Shown here piece by piece: positions 1-9,882 of a stretch of DNA of 64,000 bases. Source of the stretch: Planctomycetaceae bacterium (GTDB lineage: Bacteria > Planctomycetota > Planctomycetia > Pirellulales > Lacipirellulaceae); contig PABB01000056.1 in NCBI GenBank assembly GCA_002702655.1, positions 124,001 through 188,000 of the forward strand. Reading direction: 5' to 3'. The translations under genes were made by a program, and so were the position numbers. The notes under the pieces were generated by a model. It was given only the letters and a program-made list of their open reading frames with translations, was not told the DNA's origin and did no database searches. Position 1 is the stretch's first letter. Every line of letters starts with the position of its first letter.

Positions 1-1015
1 GCGACGCAGGCTCGTCGATGGTTTGATATCGGGGAGAAGCTACGCCGCTGGCCGCCGGTTCGGTGCGCTCGGCAATCGAAAACTCGTCACGATCGCGCGA
101 CACGAGCGCCGCGATCATCTCGGCCACGAAGCCAATTGCCAACAATTGCGTGCCGATCAGCACGGCAACGAGCGAGTAGTACAACGCCGCCGTTTGGTGA
201 AGATGAACGGGCTCGTCTCCGATGGTGCGCGACCAGCACCACACGATCGCCAAGTAGATCATGCCGACGATGCCGGTGAAGAGCGAGATCAGCCCCACCG
301 AGCCCAGCCAATGCTGCGGACGACTGCCAAACCGCGTGATGAACTGCACGGTGAGCAGATCGAGCAGCCCCTTGGGGATCCGCGACCAGCCGTACTTCGA
401 CTCGCCGTGCTCGCGCGGGCGGTGCTCGACCGGCGTCTCGCCGACGCGAAACCCGCGGGCCGCCGCCAGCACGGGGACAAACCGGTGCAACTCGCCGTAC
501 AGGCTGATTTCGCCGACGACTTCGCGGCGATAACACTTGAATCCGCAGTTGTGGTCATGCAGCCGCACGCCAGTCAGCCGGCCGACCAGCGCGTTGAACA
601 CCTTGCTGGGCCACCGCTTGTGCCAGGGATCGTGCCGGGTGCGTTTCCAGCCGCTGACCACGTCGAGCCCCTCGTCCAATTTGGCCAACAGCTTGGGCAA
701 CTCCGCGGGGCTGTCCTGCAGGTCGGCGTCCATGGTGACGACCACCTCGCCCGTGGCCGCGGCGAACCCCGCCGACAGCGCGGCCGCCTTGCCGAAGTTG
801 CGGCGAAAGCGGATCCCCTCGACGCGCGGGTCCTCCGCCGCCAACGCCGCGATCTCACGCCACGATCCATCCGTCGAGCCGTCGTCGACCAACACGATTT
901 GCAGGGCGTAGTTCTGTGTCTCAGCCGCGTCGGAAAGCTCCTCGTGCAAGGTGCGCAGCGTGGCCGCCTCGTTGAGCACGGGGACGACAACGCTGATGCG
1001 GCGCAGTTCGGGCAT
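1..1015 (-). CDS. Family 2 glycosyltransferase, membrane-anchored (partial, C-terminus outside window)
   Basis: Probably transfers a sugar from a nucleotide sugar to polyprenyl phosphate at the inner membrane, like DPM1/ArnC/GtrB-type enzymes. The reading frame opens with ATG at 1015 on the minus strand and stays open to base 1, giving 338 residues. A GT-A domain fills residues 7-230: VDDGSTDGS at 43-51, the DADLQD metal/nucleotide motif at 96-101 and HRPREHGESKYGW at 198-210, all typical of this subfamily. Two hydrophobic segments follow at about 238-260 and 280-305, the usual C-terminal anchor. It is divergent from the AI-2E permease. The exact acceptor and sugar cannot be told from the sequence. 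Confidence 0.9.
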   Translation of the reverse strand, partial: MPELRRISVVVPVLNEAATLRTLHEELSDAAETQNYALQIVLVDDGSTDGSWREIAALAAEDPRVEGIRFRRNFGKAAALSAGFAAATGEVVVTMDADLQDSPAELPKLLAKLDEGLDVVSGWKRTRHDPWHKRWPSKVFNALVGRLTGVRLHDHNCGFKCYRREVVGEISLYGELHRFVPVLAAARGFRVGETPVEHRPREHGESKYGWSRIPKGLLDLLTVQFITRFGSRPQHWLGSVGLISLFTGIVGMIYLAIVWCWSRTIGDEPVHLHQTAALYYSLVAVLIGTQLLAIGFVAEMIAALVSRDRDEFSIAERTEPAASGVASPRYQTIDEPAS

Positions 1016-1274
1016 GGTTCGGTGATCAAGATCGTCGCGGCGACGGCGAAATGCGGGTATCGCGGCCAGCAAACCCTCAGGATACACGCAACGGCCGCCG
1101 ATCGCATCGCCAGTGGCGCGGCGTCGAGTCGCGGGCGGCGTCGCTGCCGTGGGGTCGCAGCGCCGGTTGTACCGATTGTGCGGGCCGCGACCCCAACGCG
1201 ACCGGCGCTTCGGCGTGGCGCCCAATCGCATACACTGGCGCTGTACTACCTTGCTTTCCCGGGAGGCCGCCGCC

Positions 1275-2576
1275 GTGCCCCGCGTCGTGTCGTTTATCGT
1301 GCTGCTGGGCATCCTGCTGCTCATCGGCTCGCTCTTCTTCCAGGTCATGGTGCAGTTCGTGCTGCCGCTGTTCCTGGCGGCGGTGCTGGTGGTGATCTTC
1401 AAGCCGCTGCACGAATGGGTTTGCAGCAAACTACCCGAACGGCCGCGAATTGCCGCCTTGGTCACGACGTTCCTGATTGTTTCGGCCGTCGTGCTGCCCA
1501 CCGTGGGACTGGGCTGGCGGGCGTACTTGGAGGTGCGCGGGCCCGTCGTCAGTTTCTTGAACGACGAAGAGGCCCTCTCGGAACTCACCGAAGCATTTTC
1601 AGAACGCGAGAATCGCCTGCTGAAGCTCTACGAGGACACGTTCGGTTCAAAACTCGACCTTGGCGGCTTGATGGAGGACGCCAGCAAACTCGTCAGCGGG
1701 TGGCTGCTCAGCGGCGTCAAAGCCGTCTTCGGATTGCTGGTCGGAATGGCCATCATGTCGTTCGCCCTGTATTACTTTCTGGCCGACGGGCCCGGCATGG
1801 TCAAAGCGCTCATGCAACTCTCGCCGCTGGACGACCAATACGAGCGCGAGTTGCTCGACAAGTTCTCCAATGTGAGCCGCTCGGTCGTGGGGGCCGTGTT
1901 GCTGTCGGCGATCGCCCAGGGGTTTCTCGCAGGCATCGGCTACTTGGTCACGCTTAACGACGAGGCGCCCATCGCGCTGCTCACGCTGCTGACGACGGTG
2001 CTGGCGATGGTCCCCTTCATCGGCGCCGCCGCCGTATGGCTCCCGGTGGTGGGCTGGATCTATTTGGTCGACGATCGGCTCGGCGTGGCCATCGGCCTGG
2101 CCGTCTACTGCGGCGGCGTCGTGTCGATGATCGACAATGTGATCAAGCCGTACGTGTTGCACGGGCAGGCCAACCTGCATCCGCTGCTGGCGCTGCTCAG
2201 CGTGCTGGGCGGCGTGCAGGTGCTGGGGCCGGTGGGTATTCTCGTGGGGCCGATGCTCGTGGCGTTCTTGCAGGCCATCCTAAACATGGTCCACAAGGAG
2301 CTGCACCTGTTGGGCGTGCCCGACAGCGCCCGCAAGGGGGGCCCGCCCGTCGACGCCGTCGTGCAACGCGAGGCCGAGGCGGCCGCGGGCACGACGGGCT
2401 GGCAGCAACTCGCAGCCGCCGCCTCGGACTCGGCCTCGGATTCAAACGCCAACGATCCCGGGGCCGCCGCCGCATCGGGCGAGTCCCAGTCGGTTCCTCA
2501 GCCCGATTCGGCGAGCTCCGCAGACGCCGGCTCTGCGGCGGCGCAGCGTCCACGGAAGCGGAAACGCAAACGGTAG
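1275..2576 (+). CDS. AI-2E family transporter (PF01594-type permease)
   Basis: Inner-membrane permease of the AI-2 exporter/PerM/YhhT family; members export small molecules or act as Na+/H+ antiporters, and the substrate is unknown here. The sequence shows an N-terminal hydrophobic pair, a hydrophilic stretch of about 80 residues, then clustered hydrophobic helices with a GVQVLGPVGILVGPML segment near the C-terminal membrane region, a family signature. I start it at GTG 1275 because GGGAGG lies 8 bases upstream (1261-1266) and the protein then opens with a membrane helix; a longer reading from 1113 would add 54 low-complexity residues. That gives 433 aa. The last 70 residues are Ala/Ser-rich and end in a basic KRKRKR tail. 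Confidence 0.88.
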   Translation: MPRVVSFIVLLGILLLIGSLFFQVMVQFVLPLFLAAVLVVIFKPLHEWVCSKLPERPRIAALVTTFLIVSAVVLPTVGLGWRAYLEVRGPVVSFLNDEEALSELTEAFSERENRLLKLYEDTFGSKLDLGGLMEDASKLVSGWLLSGVKAVFGLLVGMAIMSFALYYFLADGPGMVKALMQLSPLDDQYERELLDKFSNVSRSVVGAVLLSAIAQGFLAGIGYLVTLNDEAPIALLTLLTTVLAMVPFIGAAAVWLPVVGWIYLVDDRLGVAIGLAVYCGGVVSMIDNVIKPYVLHGQANLHPLLALLSVLGGVQVLGPVGILVGPMLVAFLQAILNMVHKELHLLGVPDSARKGGPPVDAVVQREAEAAAGTTGWQQLAAAASDSASDSNANDPGAAAASGESQSVPQPDSASSADAGSAAAQRPRKRKRKR

Positions 2577-2756
2577 CGTTCGGCGACATTTCTTCGGCGC
2601 TGGGGGCCAGTTTTCTGCAATTCTTGCCGATACGTGGGCAGAGACTCTTGCCACGACGCCTGCCTGGGCGTATTTTTAAGCGCAGTTGTGATTGAGACGC
2701 CGTATCAATTAGCCGCGGCCGCATTCCTGTCTCCCCCTGCCGACGGGGCCCTTGCC

Positions 2757-3044
2757 ATGGTCACCCAATCGCGTCATTTTGCAGACCTGCCGCCGGCCAA
2801 CCCGGTGCTGCTAACCGACGTATCGGCGGGCGTGATGGCTCGAGTGACGGAAATTGCGGGCCACTGCGAGGACGCACTCCGCCTCAAGGCGCTGGGCGTC
2901 TGCTCCGGGCGCACCGTGCAAGTGGCCGCTGCGGGCGATCCGCTGATTGTCCGCGTGGCGGGCGCTCGGGTCGGCGTGTCGGCGCGATTGGCCCAGCAGG
3001 TGAGCGTGGTGCCGCAACTCGCCCCGCCCGCGGCCGCCCGCTGA
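2757..3044 (+). CDS. feoA: FeoA-type ferrous iron transport accessory protein
   Basis: Small cytosolic SH3-like protein that assists FeoB in Fe2+ uptake. The 95-residue product carries the FeoA core: an ARVTEI strand, the RLKALGVCSGRTVQV turn and the GDPLIVRVAGARVGVS strands, where the family has G-x-P-x-x-x-x-x-x-G. ATG 2757 is chosen because upstream in-frame sequence back to 2634 does not look like FeoA and would double the N-terminus. feoB follows 64 bp downstream on the same strand, so they are likely one transcription unit. No Fur box was recognised upstream. Confidence 0.88.
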   Translation: MVTQSRHFADLPPANPVLLTDVSAGVMARVTEIAGHCEDALRLKALGVCSGRTVQVAAAGDPLIVRVAGARVGVSARLAQQVSVVPQLAPPAAAR

Positions 3045-3108
3045 GCGCCCTGCCAGCCGCCCGCGGTCAACGCCACCGTGGACTCTTAGGTCAAGGCGCA
3101 CTGCCCCG

Positions 3109-5124
3109 ATGTCTTCCGCCGCCTTGCCGATCGTTCGCCGCGCCGACGTGCAGCGCGAATTGACCGTTGCGTTGGTCGGCAATCCCAACGCGGGCAAGAC
3201 GACGCTCTTCAATCGGCTAACCGGCCTGCGCGCCAAGACGGCCAACTTTCCCGGCACGACCGTCGAGCACCGTCGCGGCGTCTTGCGGCTGGCCGACGGC
3301 GAGGCGACCTTGATCGACTTGCCGGGCCTCTACTCGCTCGACGCGGTCACGCCCGACGAGCGCGTGGCGCGTGACGCCCTGGTGGGCGACTTGCCCGGAG
3401 CCCCCAAGCCGGCGGTCGCCATGGTGGTGGTCGACGCGACGAACGTCGAGCGCAGTCTGTTTCTGGTCGCGCAGTTGTTGGAGCTGGAGCAGCCGACGAT
3501 TGTCGCGCTCAACATGATCGACGACGCCCAGCGGCAAGGGCTGGAAATTGACTGCGAGGAGCTGCAACTGCGGTTGGGCTGCCCGGTGCTGCCCGTGTCG
3601 GCTCGAACCGGGCAGGGGGTCGACAAGTTGCGCGAAGCCATCAGCCGCGCGGCCGCCAGCGTCGCGGTGGCTCAAACGACCCCGCAAGCGCTGCGCGACT
3701 GCAGTAGCTGTCACCAGTGCCAGTACGCCGCCCGGTACGACTGGGCCAGCTCGGTCAGCGCCGCCGCCGTGCGGGGCGAGCCGATCGTCCGCTCCAAGCG
3801 GACCGAGGCCATCGACCGCGTGCTCACGCATCGGGTCGTCGGGCTGCTGTGCTTCGCCGGCGTCATGGCGTTGGTGTTTCTGCTGATCTTTTGGATTGCC
3901 CAATACCCGATGGGGTGGATCGACGGCCTGTTCGGCACGGCCGGCGAATTGGCGTCGCGGTGGCTGCCGGAGGGCGATTTGCAGAGCTTTGTCGCCGACG
4001 GGCTCATCGGCGGCGTGGGCGGCATGCTCATTTTCCTGCCGCAGATCTGCCTGCTGTTCTTCACGCTGTCGCTGCTGGAGGACTCTGGCTATCTCGCCCG
4101 GGCGGCGTTTGTGATGGACCGGCTGATGTACCGCGTCGGGCTGCCTGGCAAGGCGTTCGTGCCGCTGCTGTCGGCCCACGCCTGCGCGATTCCCGCGATC
4201 ATGTCGACCCGCGTGATCGAAGACCGTCGCGACCGCCTGGCGACGATCCTGGTGATCCCGCTGATGACCTGCTCGGCCCGCATGCCGGTGTATCTGCTGG
4301 TCACCTCGCTGCTGTTTCCCGAGCGCCCCGGCATGGCGTCGCTGGCCGTGGTGGGCTCGTACGCGCTAGGGATCTTCGCGGCCTTGGCGATGGCGTGGGT
4401 CTTCAAGAAATCGCTGCTGAAGGGCCGCACCAAGCCGCTGGTGATCGAGCTGCCCAATTACCGCCGTCCGTCGCTGCGCAACGCGCTGCTCACCACGTAC
4501 GACCGTGCGTGGGCGTTCGTCAAGAACGCCGGCACCACCATCATGGTCATCGCCGTGATCATGTGGGCGCTGGCCACGTACCCCAAAGTCGACCCCCAGT
4601 CGCTGCCCGCCGACACGCAATCGGCCATCGCCGCGGCCGAAGCTGCGGGCGATGACGCTGCGGCCGAGCACCTGCTGGCCCAGACGCAGTTGGAGCACAG
4701 TTTCGCCGGCCGGATCGGCCGCGGCATCCAGCCCGCGTTCGAGCCGGTGGGCTTCGATTGGCGGATGAGCATCGGCGTGGTCAGCTCGTTTGCCGCCCGC
4801 GAGGTGATTGTCTCAACGCTGGCCGTGCTGTACGGCATCGGCGAGGAGGGGGCGGACGACGAAGAAGGGGGCGGCGCACGCTCGCTGCTGGACAAGCTGC
4901 GATCCAGCCGCCGCACTGACGGGCGGCCGGTGTTCACCACGGCGACTTGCCTCAGTCTGCTGGTCTTTTACGTGCTGGCCATGCAATGCCTGCCGACCCA
5001 AGCGGTCACCCGCCGCGAGACCGGCACGTGGAAGTGGCCGCTGGTGCAGTTCGGATACATGACCGCCCTGGCCTACACAGCGGCGCTGGTCACGTACCAG
5101 ACCGCCGCCGCGGCCGGGTGGTAG
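3109..5124 (+). CDS. feoB: Ferrous iron transporter B (GTP-gated Fe2+ permease)
   Basis: Inner-membrane Fe2+ transporter with an N-terminal G domain. G1 GNPNAGKT is at residues 24-31, G3 DLPG at 70-73 and G4 NMID at 135-138. A helical GDI-like spacer with a Cys cluster (CSSCHQCQ near 196-203) leads into the membrane domain with two Gate motifs (around GLPGKAFVPLLSAHACAIPAIM and the repeat near SSFAAREVIVSTLAVLYGIG). Length 671 is shorter than E. coli FeoB (about 770) but normal for other phyla. It pairs with feoA upstream. The next gene is about 390 bp away, so feoAB is probably a two-gene operon without feoC. Confidence 0.95.
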   Translation: MSSAALPIVRRADVQRELTVALVGNPNAGKTTLFNRLTGLRAKTANFPGTTVEHRRGVLRLADGEATLIDLPGLYSLDAVTPDERVARDALVGDLPGAPKPAVAMVVVDATNVERSLFLVAQLLELEQPTIVALNMIDDAQRQGLEIDCEELQLRLGCPVLPVSARTGQGVDKLREAISRAAASVAVAQTTPQALRDCSSCHQCQYAARYDWASSVSAAAVRGEPIVRSKRTEAIDRVLTHRVVGLLCFAGVMALVFLLIFWIAQYPMGWIDGLFGTAGELASRWLPEGDLQSFVADGLIGGVGGMLIFLPQICLLFFTLSLLEDSGYLARAAFVMDRLMYRVGLPGKAFVPLLSAHACAIPAIMSTRVIEDRRDRLATILVIPLMTCSARMPVYLLVTSLLFPERPGMASLAVVGSYALGIFAALAMAWVFKKSLLKGRTKPLVIELPNYRRPSLRNALLTTYDRAWAFVKNAGTTIMVIAVIMWALATYPKVDPQSLPADTQSAIAAAEAAGDDAAAEHLLAQTQLEHSFAGRIGRGIQPAFEPVGFDWRMSIGVVSSFAAREVIVSTLAVLYGIGEEGADDEEGGGARSLLDKLRSSRRTDGRPVFTTATCLSLLVFYVLAMQCLPTQAVTRRETGTWKWPLVQFGYMTALAYTAALVTYQTAAAAGW

Positions 5125-5511
5125 GCCGCGGGAAGACCAGAATTGACAGGATCCGCAGGATGCACAGGATTGCGGTGGGCGGGGCAGGGCCGCTCGGCTG
5201 CTCAACGTGCGCAAGAGAGCTTCTAGCCGGCGGCACACTTGCCGCCGGGAAACGCAGGGCAAAACTTGCACCATGCACCGCCCGGCGGCAAGTGTGCCGC
5301 CGGCTATTTGCCGTCGTGAAGAAACTGACCCCTCCCGGTTCGCGAGACCGCCGAGTCCCGCTTCCTCTCAGCTCATTCTGTCAATCCTCTCCATCCTGTT
5401 CCCTGGGCGCAGCCGCGTTGACGATCCGGCCGCCGTGCATCACAATACCGAACTTCGCCCGGGTCGCCCGGCCGACGTAACCAATCCCCCTGCCACCACT
5501 TAGGCCCATTC
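5125..5511. other. Intergenic region with a long inverted repeat
   Basis: No credible gene. It holds a perfect 26-bp inverted repeat (arms 5224-5249 and 5281-5306, 31-base loop) whose ends read tagccggcgg...ccgccggcta. Downstream sequence to 5511 shows nothing I recognise. Short reading frames crossing it are artefacts of the palindrome. Confidence 0.7.
5224..5306. repeat. Inverted repeat, 26-bp perfect arms (family ending TAGCCGGC/GCCGGCTA)
   Basis: Arms 5224-5249 and 5281-5306 are exact reverse complements. The same style, with TAGCC at the outer ends, recurs at 28718-28795 and 30614-30697. It lies 100 bp past the feoB stop; a bidirectional terminator or REP-like repeat is possible, but no T-run follows. 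Confidence 0.85.
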
Positions 5512-5703
5512 ATGCCAGCCAGCGAACGCAAGCGTGAACTCCGCCGCCGCCGCGCCCGGCGAGCGAAGATGACTCAGATCAAGAAGAAGCTCCCCAAGGC
5601 GACCCAGTCGGAAAAAGTCGAGATCGCCCGCAAGCTGCGCGAGATGACCCCCGGCGCCGAGCAGCTCATCGAAGACTGGAAGCTGGTCGAAGCGGACCGG
5701 TAG
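5512..5703 (+). CDS. Small basic conserved protein (DUF6800-like, planctomycete)
   Basis: A 63-residue, highly charged protein beginning with Arg/Lys clusters (KRKRELRRRRARRAK) followed by a predicted helix and an acidic C-terminus. The pattern resembles a short planctomycete family I recall as DUF6800; this is from memory and not verified. The basic N-terminus suggests nucleic acid or ribosome association, but no function is established. It stands alone on the plus strand between feoB and the convergent purM. Codon usage (GC-rich third positions) supports real coding. Confidence 0.65.
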   Translation: MPASERKRELRRRRARRAKMTQIKKKLPKATQSEKVEIARKLREMTPGAEQLIEDWKLVEADR

Positions 5704-5854
5704 ACTCGGTCGCGTCGGCGGATCGGAAATCTCTCTGTCGCTGCGCGTGGGCGTGTCACGACTCGCGGTGCGCGATTGCTCCGAGTTGCCTTTGGCAATG
5801 CGCGCCGCGCGCTCGCCGACCAATTGTCACCGTGGGCAATTGCCTGTCGCGAAC

Positions 5855-6922
5855 CTAGTCTTGCCAGTGCACCTCGCCGCTGCCGGCGACCGCTTGGCCG
5901 ATCTGCCAATTCTCCAGGCCCATCGCCGTGAGCTGCTGCTGCACGCCCGCGGCGGCTTCGGCGGCCACGACCAGCACCAGCCCGACGCCAATGTTGAACA
6001 CGCGGGCCATCTCGGCGTCGTCGACGTCGCCCAGTTGCTGCAGCCAGCCGAACACGGGCGGCGCCTGCCAACTGCCCGCGGCGATTTCCACGTCGACAGC
6101 GCCGGGAATCACCCGGGCCAGATTCTCGTGCAGCCCGCCGCCGGTGATGTGGGCGATGGCATGCACGGCGTCGCCCAGCGCGGGGTGAGTGAGCAGCCGC
6201 TGCACCGGTCGCACGTACAGCCGCGTCGGCTCCAGCAGCACCTCGCCCACCGTGCGGCCGCCGCACGCTTCGACGGGGTCGTCGACCCCCAGGCCGGCGT
6301 GCTCGAACACGATCTTGCGGACCAGCGAGAATCCGTTGGAATGCAGACCGCTGGACGCCACGCCGATGGCCACGTCGCCCGGCCGCACGCGCGAGCCATC
6401 GACCAGCCGGTCGCGCTCAACGACGCCGACGCAGAAGCCGGCCAGGTCGTAGTCGCCGGGGGCGTACAGGTCGGGCATGATGGCCGTCTCGCCGCCGACC
6501 AACGCCGAGTCGCTGTCCAGGCAGCCGGCGCTGATCCCCTCGACGATCTGCTCCAACAGCGTCGGGTCGTCCGCGGCCATGGCAATGTAGTCGAGAAAGA
6601 ACAGCGGCTCGGCCCCGGTGCAGATCGCGTCGTTCACGCACATGGCGACCAGGTCGATGCCCACCGTGTCGTGTCGGCCGACCATCTGGGCGACCTTCAG
6701 CTTGGTGCCCACGCCATCGGTTCCCGACACCAGCACCGGGTCGATGTAGCGGCGGGCAAACAGCTCCCCCGGGAAGTCGAGCCGGAACAGCCCGGCGAAC
6801 CCGCCGTCGTTGGCCATCACGCGCGGGCAATGGGTCCGCCGCAGCAGCCGCGGCAGCCGCGACATGCTTTCGGCGTACACGTCCAAGTCGACGCCAGAAT
6901 CTTTGTAAGTGATTTTTGCCAT
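5855..6922 (-). CDS. purM: Phosphoribosylformylglycinamidine cyclo-ligase (AIR synthetase)
   Basis: Fifth step of purine synthesis: ATP-dependent ring closure of FGAM to AIR in the cytosol. The 355-residue product opens with [14 protein letters not shown], contains the ATP-binding [11 protein letters not shown] strand-loop, the [18 protein letters not shown] segment, a [11 protein letters not shown] motif and the C-terminal THITGGG-equivalent ([15 protein letters not shown]), all standard for PurM. Length is close to the usual 340-350. No other pur gene is adjacent; the upstream 690 bp carry no gene. Confidence 0.96.
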   Translation of the reverse strand: MAKITYKDSGVDLDVYAESMSRLPRLLRRTHCPRVMANDGGFAGLFRLDFPGELFARRYIDPVLVSGTDGVGTKLKVAQMVGRHDTVGIDLVAMCVNDAICTGAEPLFFLDYIAMAADDPTLLEQIVEGISAGCLDSDSALVGGETAIMPDLYAPGDYDLAGFCVGVVERDRLVDGSRVRPGDVAIGVASSGLHSNGFSLVRKIVFEHAGLGVDDPVEACGGRTVGEVLLEPTRLYVRPVQRLLTHPALGDAVHAIAHITGGGLHENLARVIPGAVDVEIAAGSWQAPPVFGWLQQLGDVDDAEMARVFNIGVGLVLVVAAEAAAGVQQQLTAMGLENWQIGQAVAGSGEVHWQD

Positions 6923-7612
6923 GCGAGTTAGCGCGGGTGCGAGGGGCGGCTCTGGCGGCGATTCTACGGGGCGACTGCCGGAAGCGCCAAGGATGGCCGG
7001 CGAGGCTATCGGCTCTCGGCCGTCGGCTTTCTGCCAGATAAACTGCGAAGGGGTGGGATGGCGGGGGAGCAGCGACCTGATCCTCAGGGAGAGTTGGAGC
7101 TACATCGACTCCGCCGCGCAGCGACGCGTCGCTCGATCCCCGGCCAACCTTGCTCCTGACTCGGGGCGCCGCCTGTGGCCGCATCCTCTGGCCGACAGCG
7201 GAGAGCCGATAGCCGACGGCCTTCCGCCCGAGTGCCTCGCAATTGGCCGCCCCTATGGTTACGATTGCACCGGCCCTGCGGGTTGATCCTGCACCGGGTG
7301 GCTCGGGGCCCCGTGCGACGTGACGAGTCGCGAAACTCTGCCCCCTGTGCGCGTGCGCACGGGTGGGCCGGTCGAGCTATGTTGAAGCGGCGGCAGCGGT
7401 TATCGAATCAGCAGCGACAGGCGAAGGTCTGCTGCGGCAGCATAAGGAGTTGAATTTCGGCGCCGGGGGGCGACGACACACAGAAGCGTTGACGTATCGA
7501 TTCGACGGCTGGGCCACGCGCCCAGCCGCGCCGCAGGGAAGCGCGGCGGATCGAGTGCCGTGGCGCCGACGCCCGTCCTGTCCCCCTTCCCGGTTCGCGC
7601 GAGTTCTCTCTG
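6923..7612. other. Gene-free region between purM and glgX
   Basis: Divergent promoter region of about 690 bp. It contains a 24-bp imperfect inverted repeat (7004-7027 and 7191-7214, two mismatches, 163-base spacer). The frames here have no recognisable family and compete with each other on both strands. No riboswitch or tRNA was recognised. Confidence 0.6.
7004..7214. repeat. Long-spaced inverted repeat, GGCTATCGGCTCTC family
   Basis: Arms 7004-7027 and 7191-7214 (ggctatcggctctc... and ...gagagccgatagcc) match with two mismatches. A second copy of the same family sits between groES and groEL2 at 26435-26507. Confidence 0.75.
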
Positions 7613-9727
7613 ATGCTGCTTGAATGGACGCCCACGCTTTCCACCCCACCCGACGTTGTTTCTGTGATGCCTGCTTCCCAGCGGTTCATGCAGTTCCGCT
7701 ACCCGCTGCCCTATGGGGCCATCCTGCAGGACGGCGGCGTTCAGTTCGCCGTTTACAGCAAGAGCGCCACGGCCATGCGGGTGCTGCTGTACCGTCGCGT
7801 GACCGATACGGACCCGTATCGCGTCATTGAATTCAACCCGGCGACTGACCGCTGGGGCGACATCTGGAGCATGTACGTCCCTGACCTCGAAGCGGGACAA
7901 CTGTACCACTTCCAGGCCGACGGCCCGTACAACCCCGAGCGGGGACACCGCTTCAATCCCCAGGCGCGACTGATTGACCCGTATGCGCGGGCGCTGGCCG
8001 GCTCGTTCCAGACGTCCGATGATGGCGTGATCCGCCCGCCCAAGTGCGTGGTGATCGACGACACGTTCGACTGGAAAGGCGACCGCCACCTGAAGCGGCC
8101 GCTGGCCGAATCGGTCATCTACGAAATGCACGTGCGCGGACTGACCAAACGGTCCAACAGCGGCGTGGAGCATCCCGGCACGTACCTGGGCGTGATCGAG
8201 AAGATCCCGTATCTGAAGAGCCTCGGCGTCACCGCGGTTGAACTGATGCCGGTGCACGAGTTCCCCACGCGCGACCCGGCCGGCAATCGGCACGTCCGCG
8301 GCAATTACTGGGGCTACGATTCGCTGGCGTTTTTCTCGCCCCATCGCGGCTACATGTCAGGCAAAGAGCCGGGCGATCAGGTGCGGCAGTTCAAGGAGAT
8401 GGTCCGCGCGCTGCATGCCGAGGGGATCGAAGTGATCCTGGACGTCGTGTTCAATCACACGGCCGAAGGGAACCACATGGGCCCCACGCTCAGCTTCAAG
8501 GGGCTGGAGAACCGCGTCTACTACATGCTCAACGGCGACGGCACCTACAAGAACTACTCCGGCTGCGGCAACACGGTCAACGGCAACCACCCGATCGTCC
8601 GCGAGATGATTTTCCATTGCCTGCGGCATTGGGTGTACAACTACCACATCGACGGCTTCCGGTTTGACCTCGCGTCGATCCTCAGTCGCAATCGGCACGG
8701 CGAGTTGGTTCCCAACCCGCCGATGGTCGAGATCATTGCCGAAGACCCCATGCTGGCCGATACCAAGATCATTGCCGAAGCGTGGGACGCCGCCGGCGCG
8801 TTCCAAGTCGGCTCGTTCGCCAACATGCGGTGGGCCGAGTGGAATGGCCATTACCGCGACGACGTGCGGCGATTCTGGCGCGGCGATCCGGGGATGATCG
8901 GCCCGGTGGCGACGCGGATCTCGGGTTCCAGCGACCTGTACCAGCCGAGCGGCCGACATCCGTACCACAGCATCAACTTCGTCACCTCGCACGACGGTTA
9001 TCCGCTGGCCGACCTCTGCAGCTACGAGCGCAAGCACAACCAGGAGAACGGCGAAGACAACCGCGACGGCGACAACAACAACTACAGCAGCAACTACGGC
9101 GTCGAAGGCCCCACGCGGCGCAAGCATGTCGTGGAGCTGCGCCGTCGCCAGTGCAAGAACATGATGGCCACGCTGCTGCTGAGCGAAGGCACCCCGATGA
9201 TCGTCGCGGGCGACGAAATCCTGCGGACCCAGCGCGGCAACAACAACGCGTACTGCCAAGACAACGAGATCAGCTGGTTCAACTGGAGTTTCGTCGAGAA
9301 GAACGCCGAGATGCTGCGGTTCACGCAGGCGCTGATCGCGTTTCGCAAAGAGCAGCCCAACGTGCGGCGGCCGATGTTCCTGACCGGCTCGGCGCCGGCC
9401 GAGGGCGAGTTGCCGGACGTGAGCTGGTACGGCCCCGGCGGCGGCGCCGTCGACTGGAACGCTCCGTCGCGCAGCCTGACTTGCGTGCTGGGCACGGCCG
9501 GGCTCGACGATCCCGCGGCGCGGAACATCATGATCATGCTCCACGCCGGCGGCGACACGCAGGAGTTTGTCGTGCCCGCGGCCCTGCGGAAGATGCCGTG
9601 GAAACTGTTCATCGACACCGCGGCGGCCGCGCCGGGCGACATTTACCCCGCGGCGGACGGCCCGGCCCTGCCCACGGGCGGCAAGGTGAAGCTGATTCAC
9701 CACACGCTTCGCTGTTACGTGGCGTAG
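7613..9727 (+). CDS. glgX: Glycogen debranching enzyme GlgX (isoamylase-type GH13)
   Basis: Hydrolyses alpha-1,6 branches of glycogen or limit dextrin in the cytosol. Domains in order: CBM48 N-terminal sandwich (VQFAVYSKSATAMRVLLY, residues 40-140), then the GH13 barrel with VILDVVFNHTAEG (region I), DGFRFDLAS (region II nucleophile Asp), IIAEAWDA (region III Glu) and NFVTSHDGYPLADL (region IV HD), then a beta C-domain. About 704 aa, normal for GlgX/TreX. A second start at ATG 7667 (MPASQRF) would remove 18 residues and fits the family slightly better; neither has a clear Shine-Dalgarno. A strong terminator follows. No other glycogen gene is adjacent. Confidence 0.94.
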   Translation: MLLEWTPTLSTPPDVVSVMPASQRFMQFRYPLPYGAILQDGGVQFAVYSKSATAMRVLLYRRVTDTDPYRVIEFNPATDRWGDIWSMYVPDLEAGQLYHFQADGPYNPERGHRFNPQARLIDPYARALAGSFQTSDDGVIRPPKCVVIDDTFDWKGDRHLKRPLAESVIYEMHVRGLTKRSNSGVEHPGTYLGVIEKIPYLKSLGVTAVELMPVHEFPTRDPAGNRHVRGNYWGYDSLAFFSPHRGYMSGKEPGDQVRQFKEMVRALHAEGIEVILDVVFNHTAEGNHMGPTLSFKGLENRVYYMLNGDGTYKNYSGCGNTVNGNHPIVREMIFHCLRHWVYNYHIDGFRFDLASILSRNRHGELVPNPPMVEIIAEDPMLADTKIIAEAWDAAGAFQVGSFANMRWAEWNGHYRDDVRRFWRGDPGMIGPVATRISGSSDLYQPSGRHPYHSINFVTSHDGYPLADLCSYERKHNQENGEDNRDGDNNNYSSNYGVEGPTRRKHVVELRRRQCKNMMATLLLSEGTPMIVAGDEILRTQRGNNNAYCQDNEISWFNWSFVEKNAEMLRFTQALIAFRKEQPNVRRPMFLTGSAPAEGELPDVSWYGPGGGAVDWNAPSRSLTCVLGTAGLDDPAARNIMIMLHAGGDTQEFVVPAALRKMPWKLFIDTAAAAPGDIYPAADGPALPTGGKVKLIHHTLRCYVA

Positions 9728-9809
9728 GGACCCTGGAGGCGGCCGGCGGAAGGCGGTAGGCTAACAGCTTCGCTTCCCGCCGCCTGGACGACACTTCAAC
9801 AACCATCGC

Positions 9810-9841
9810 AGCGGGGAGCGCGAGCTCCCCGCTGTTTTTTT
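9810..9841 (+). terminator. Rho-independent terminator after glgX
   Basis: Perfect 10-bp G+C-rich stem (agcggggagc / gctccccgct) with a 4-base loop, followed directly by GT7-like run (gtttttttg). It lies 80 bp past the glgX stop and before cobL. Confidence 0.9.
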
Positions 9842-9882
9842 GTTGGTGCACCTTCCGCGACCGGCGGTCGCGGCTTTCTGAT

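Noticed and set aside
1113-1274. N-terminal extension of the AI-2E permease to 1113
   Set aside because: Low-complexity Arg-rich stretch; GTG 1275 has a clear ribosome binding site and begins with a membrane helix.
23-1957. Long plus-strand frame of 644 codons over the glycosyltransferase
   Set aside because: Arg/His-rich shadow of the opposite-strand glycosyltransferase and of the permease; no domain.
8357-9703. Minus-strand frame of 448 codons inside glgX
   Set aside because: Shadow frame rich in Val, Arg and His; glgX on the plus strand has full GH13 motifs.
9728-9882. Cobalamin riboswitch before cobL
   Set aside because: Only 155 bp, occupied by the glgX terminator; no B12 box seen.
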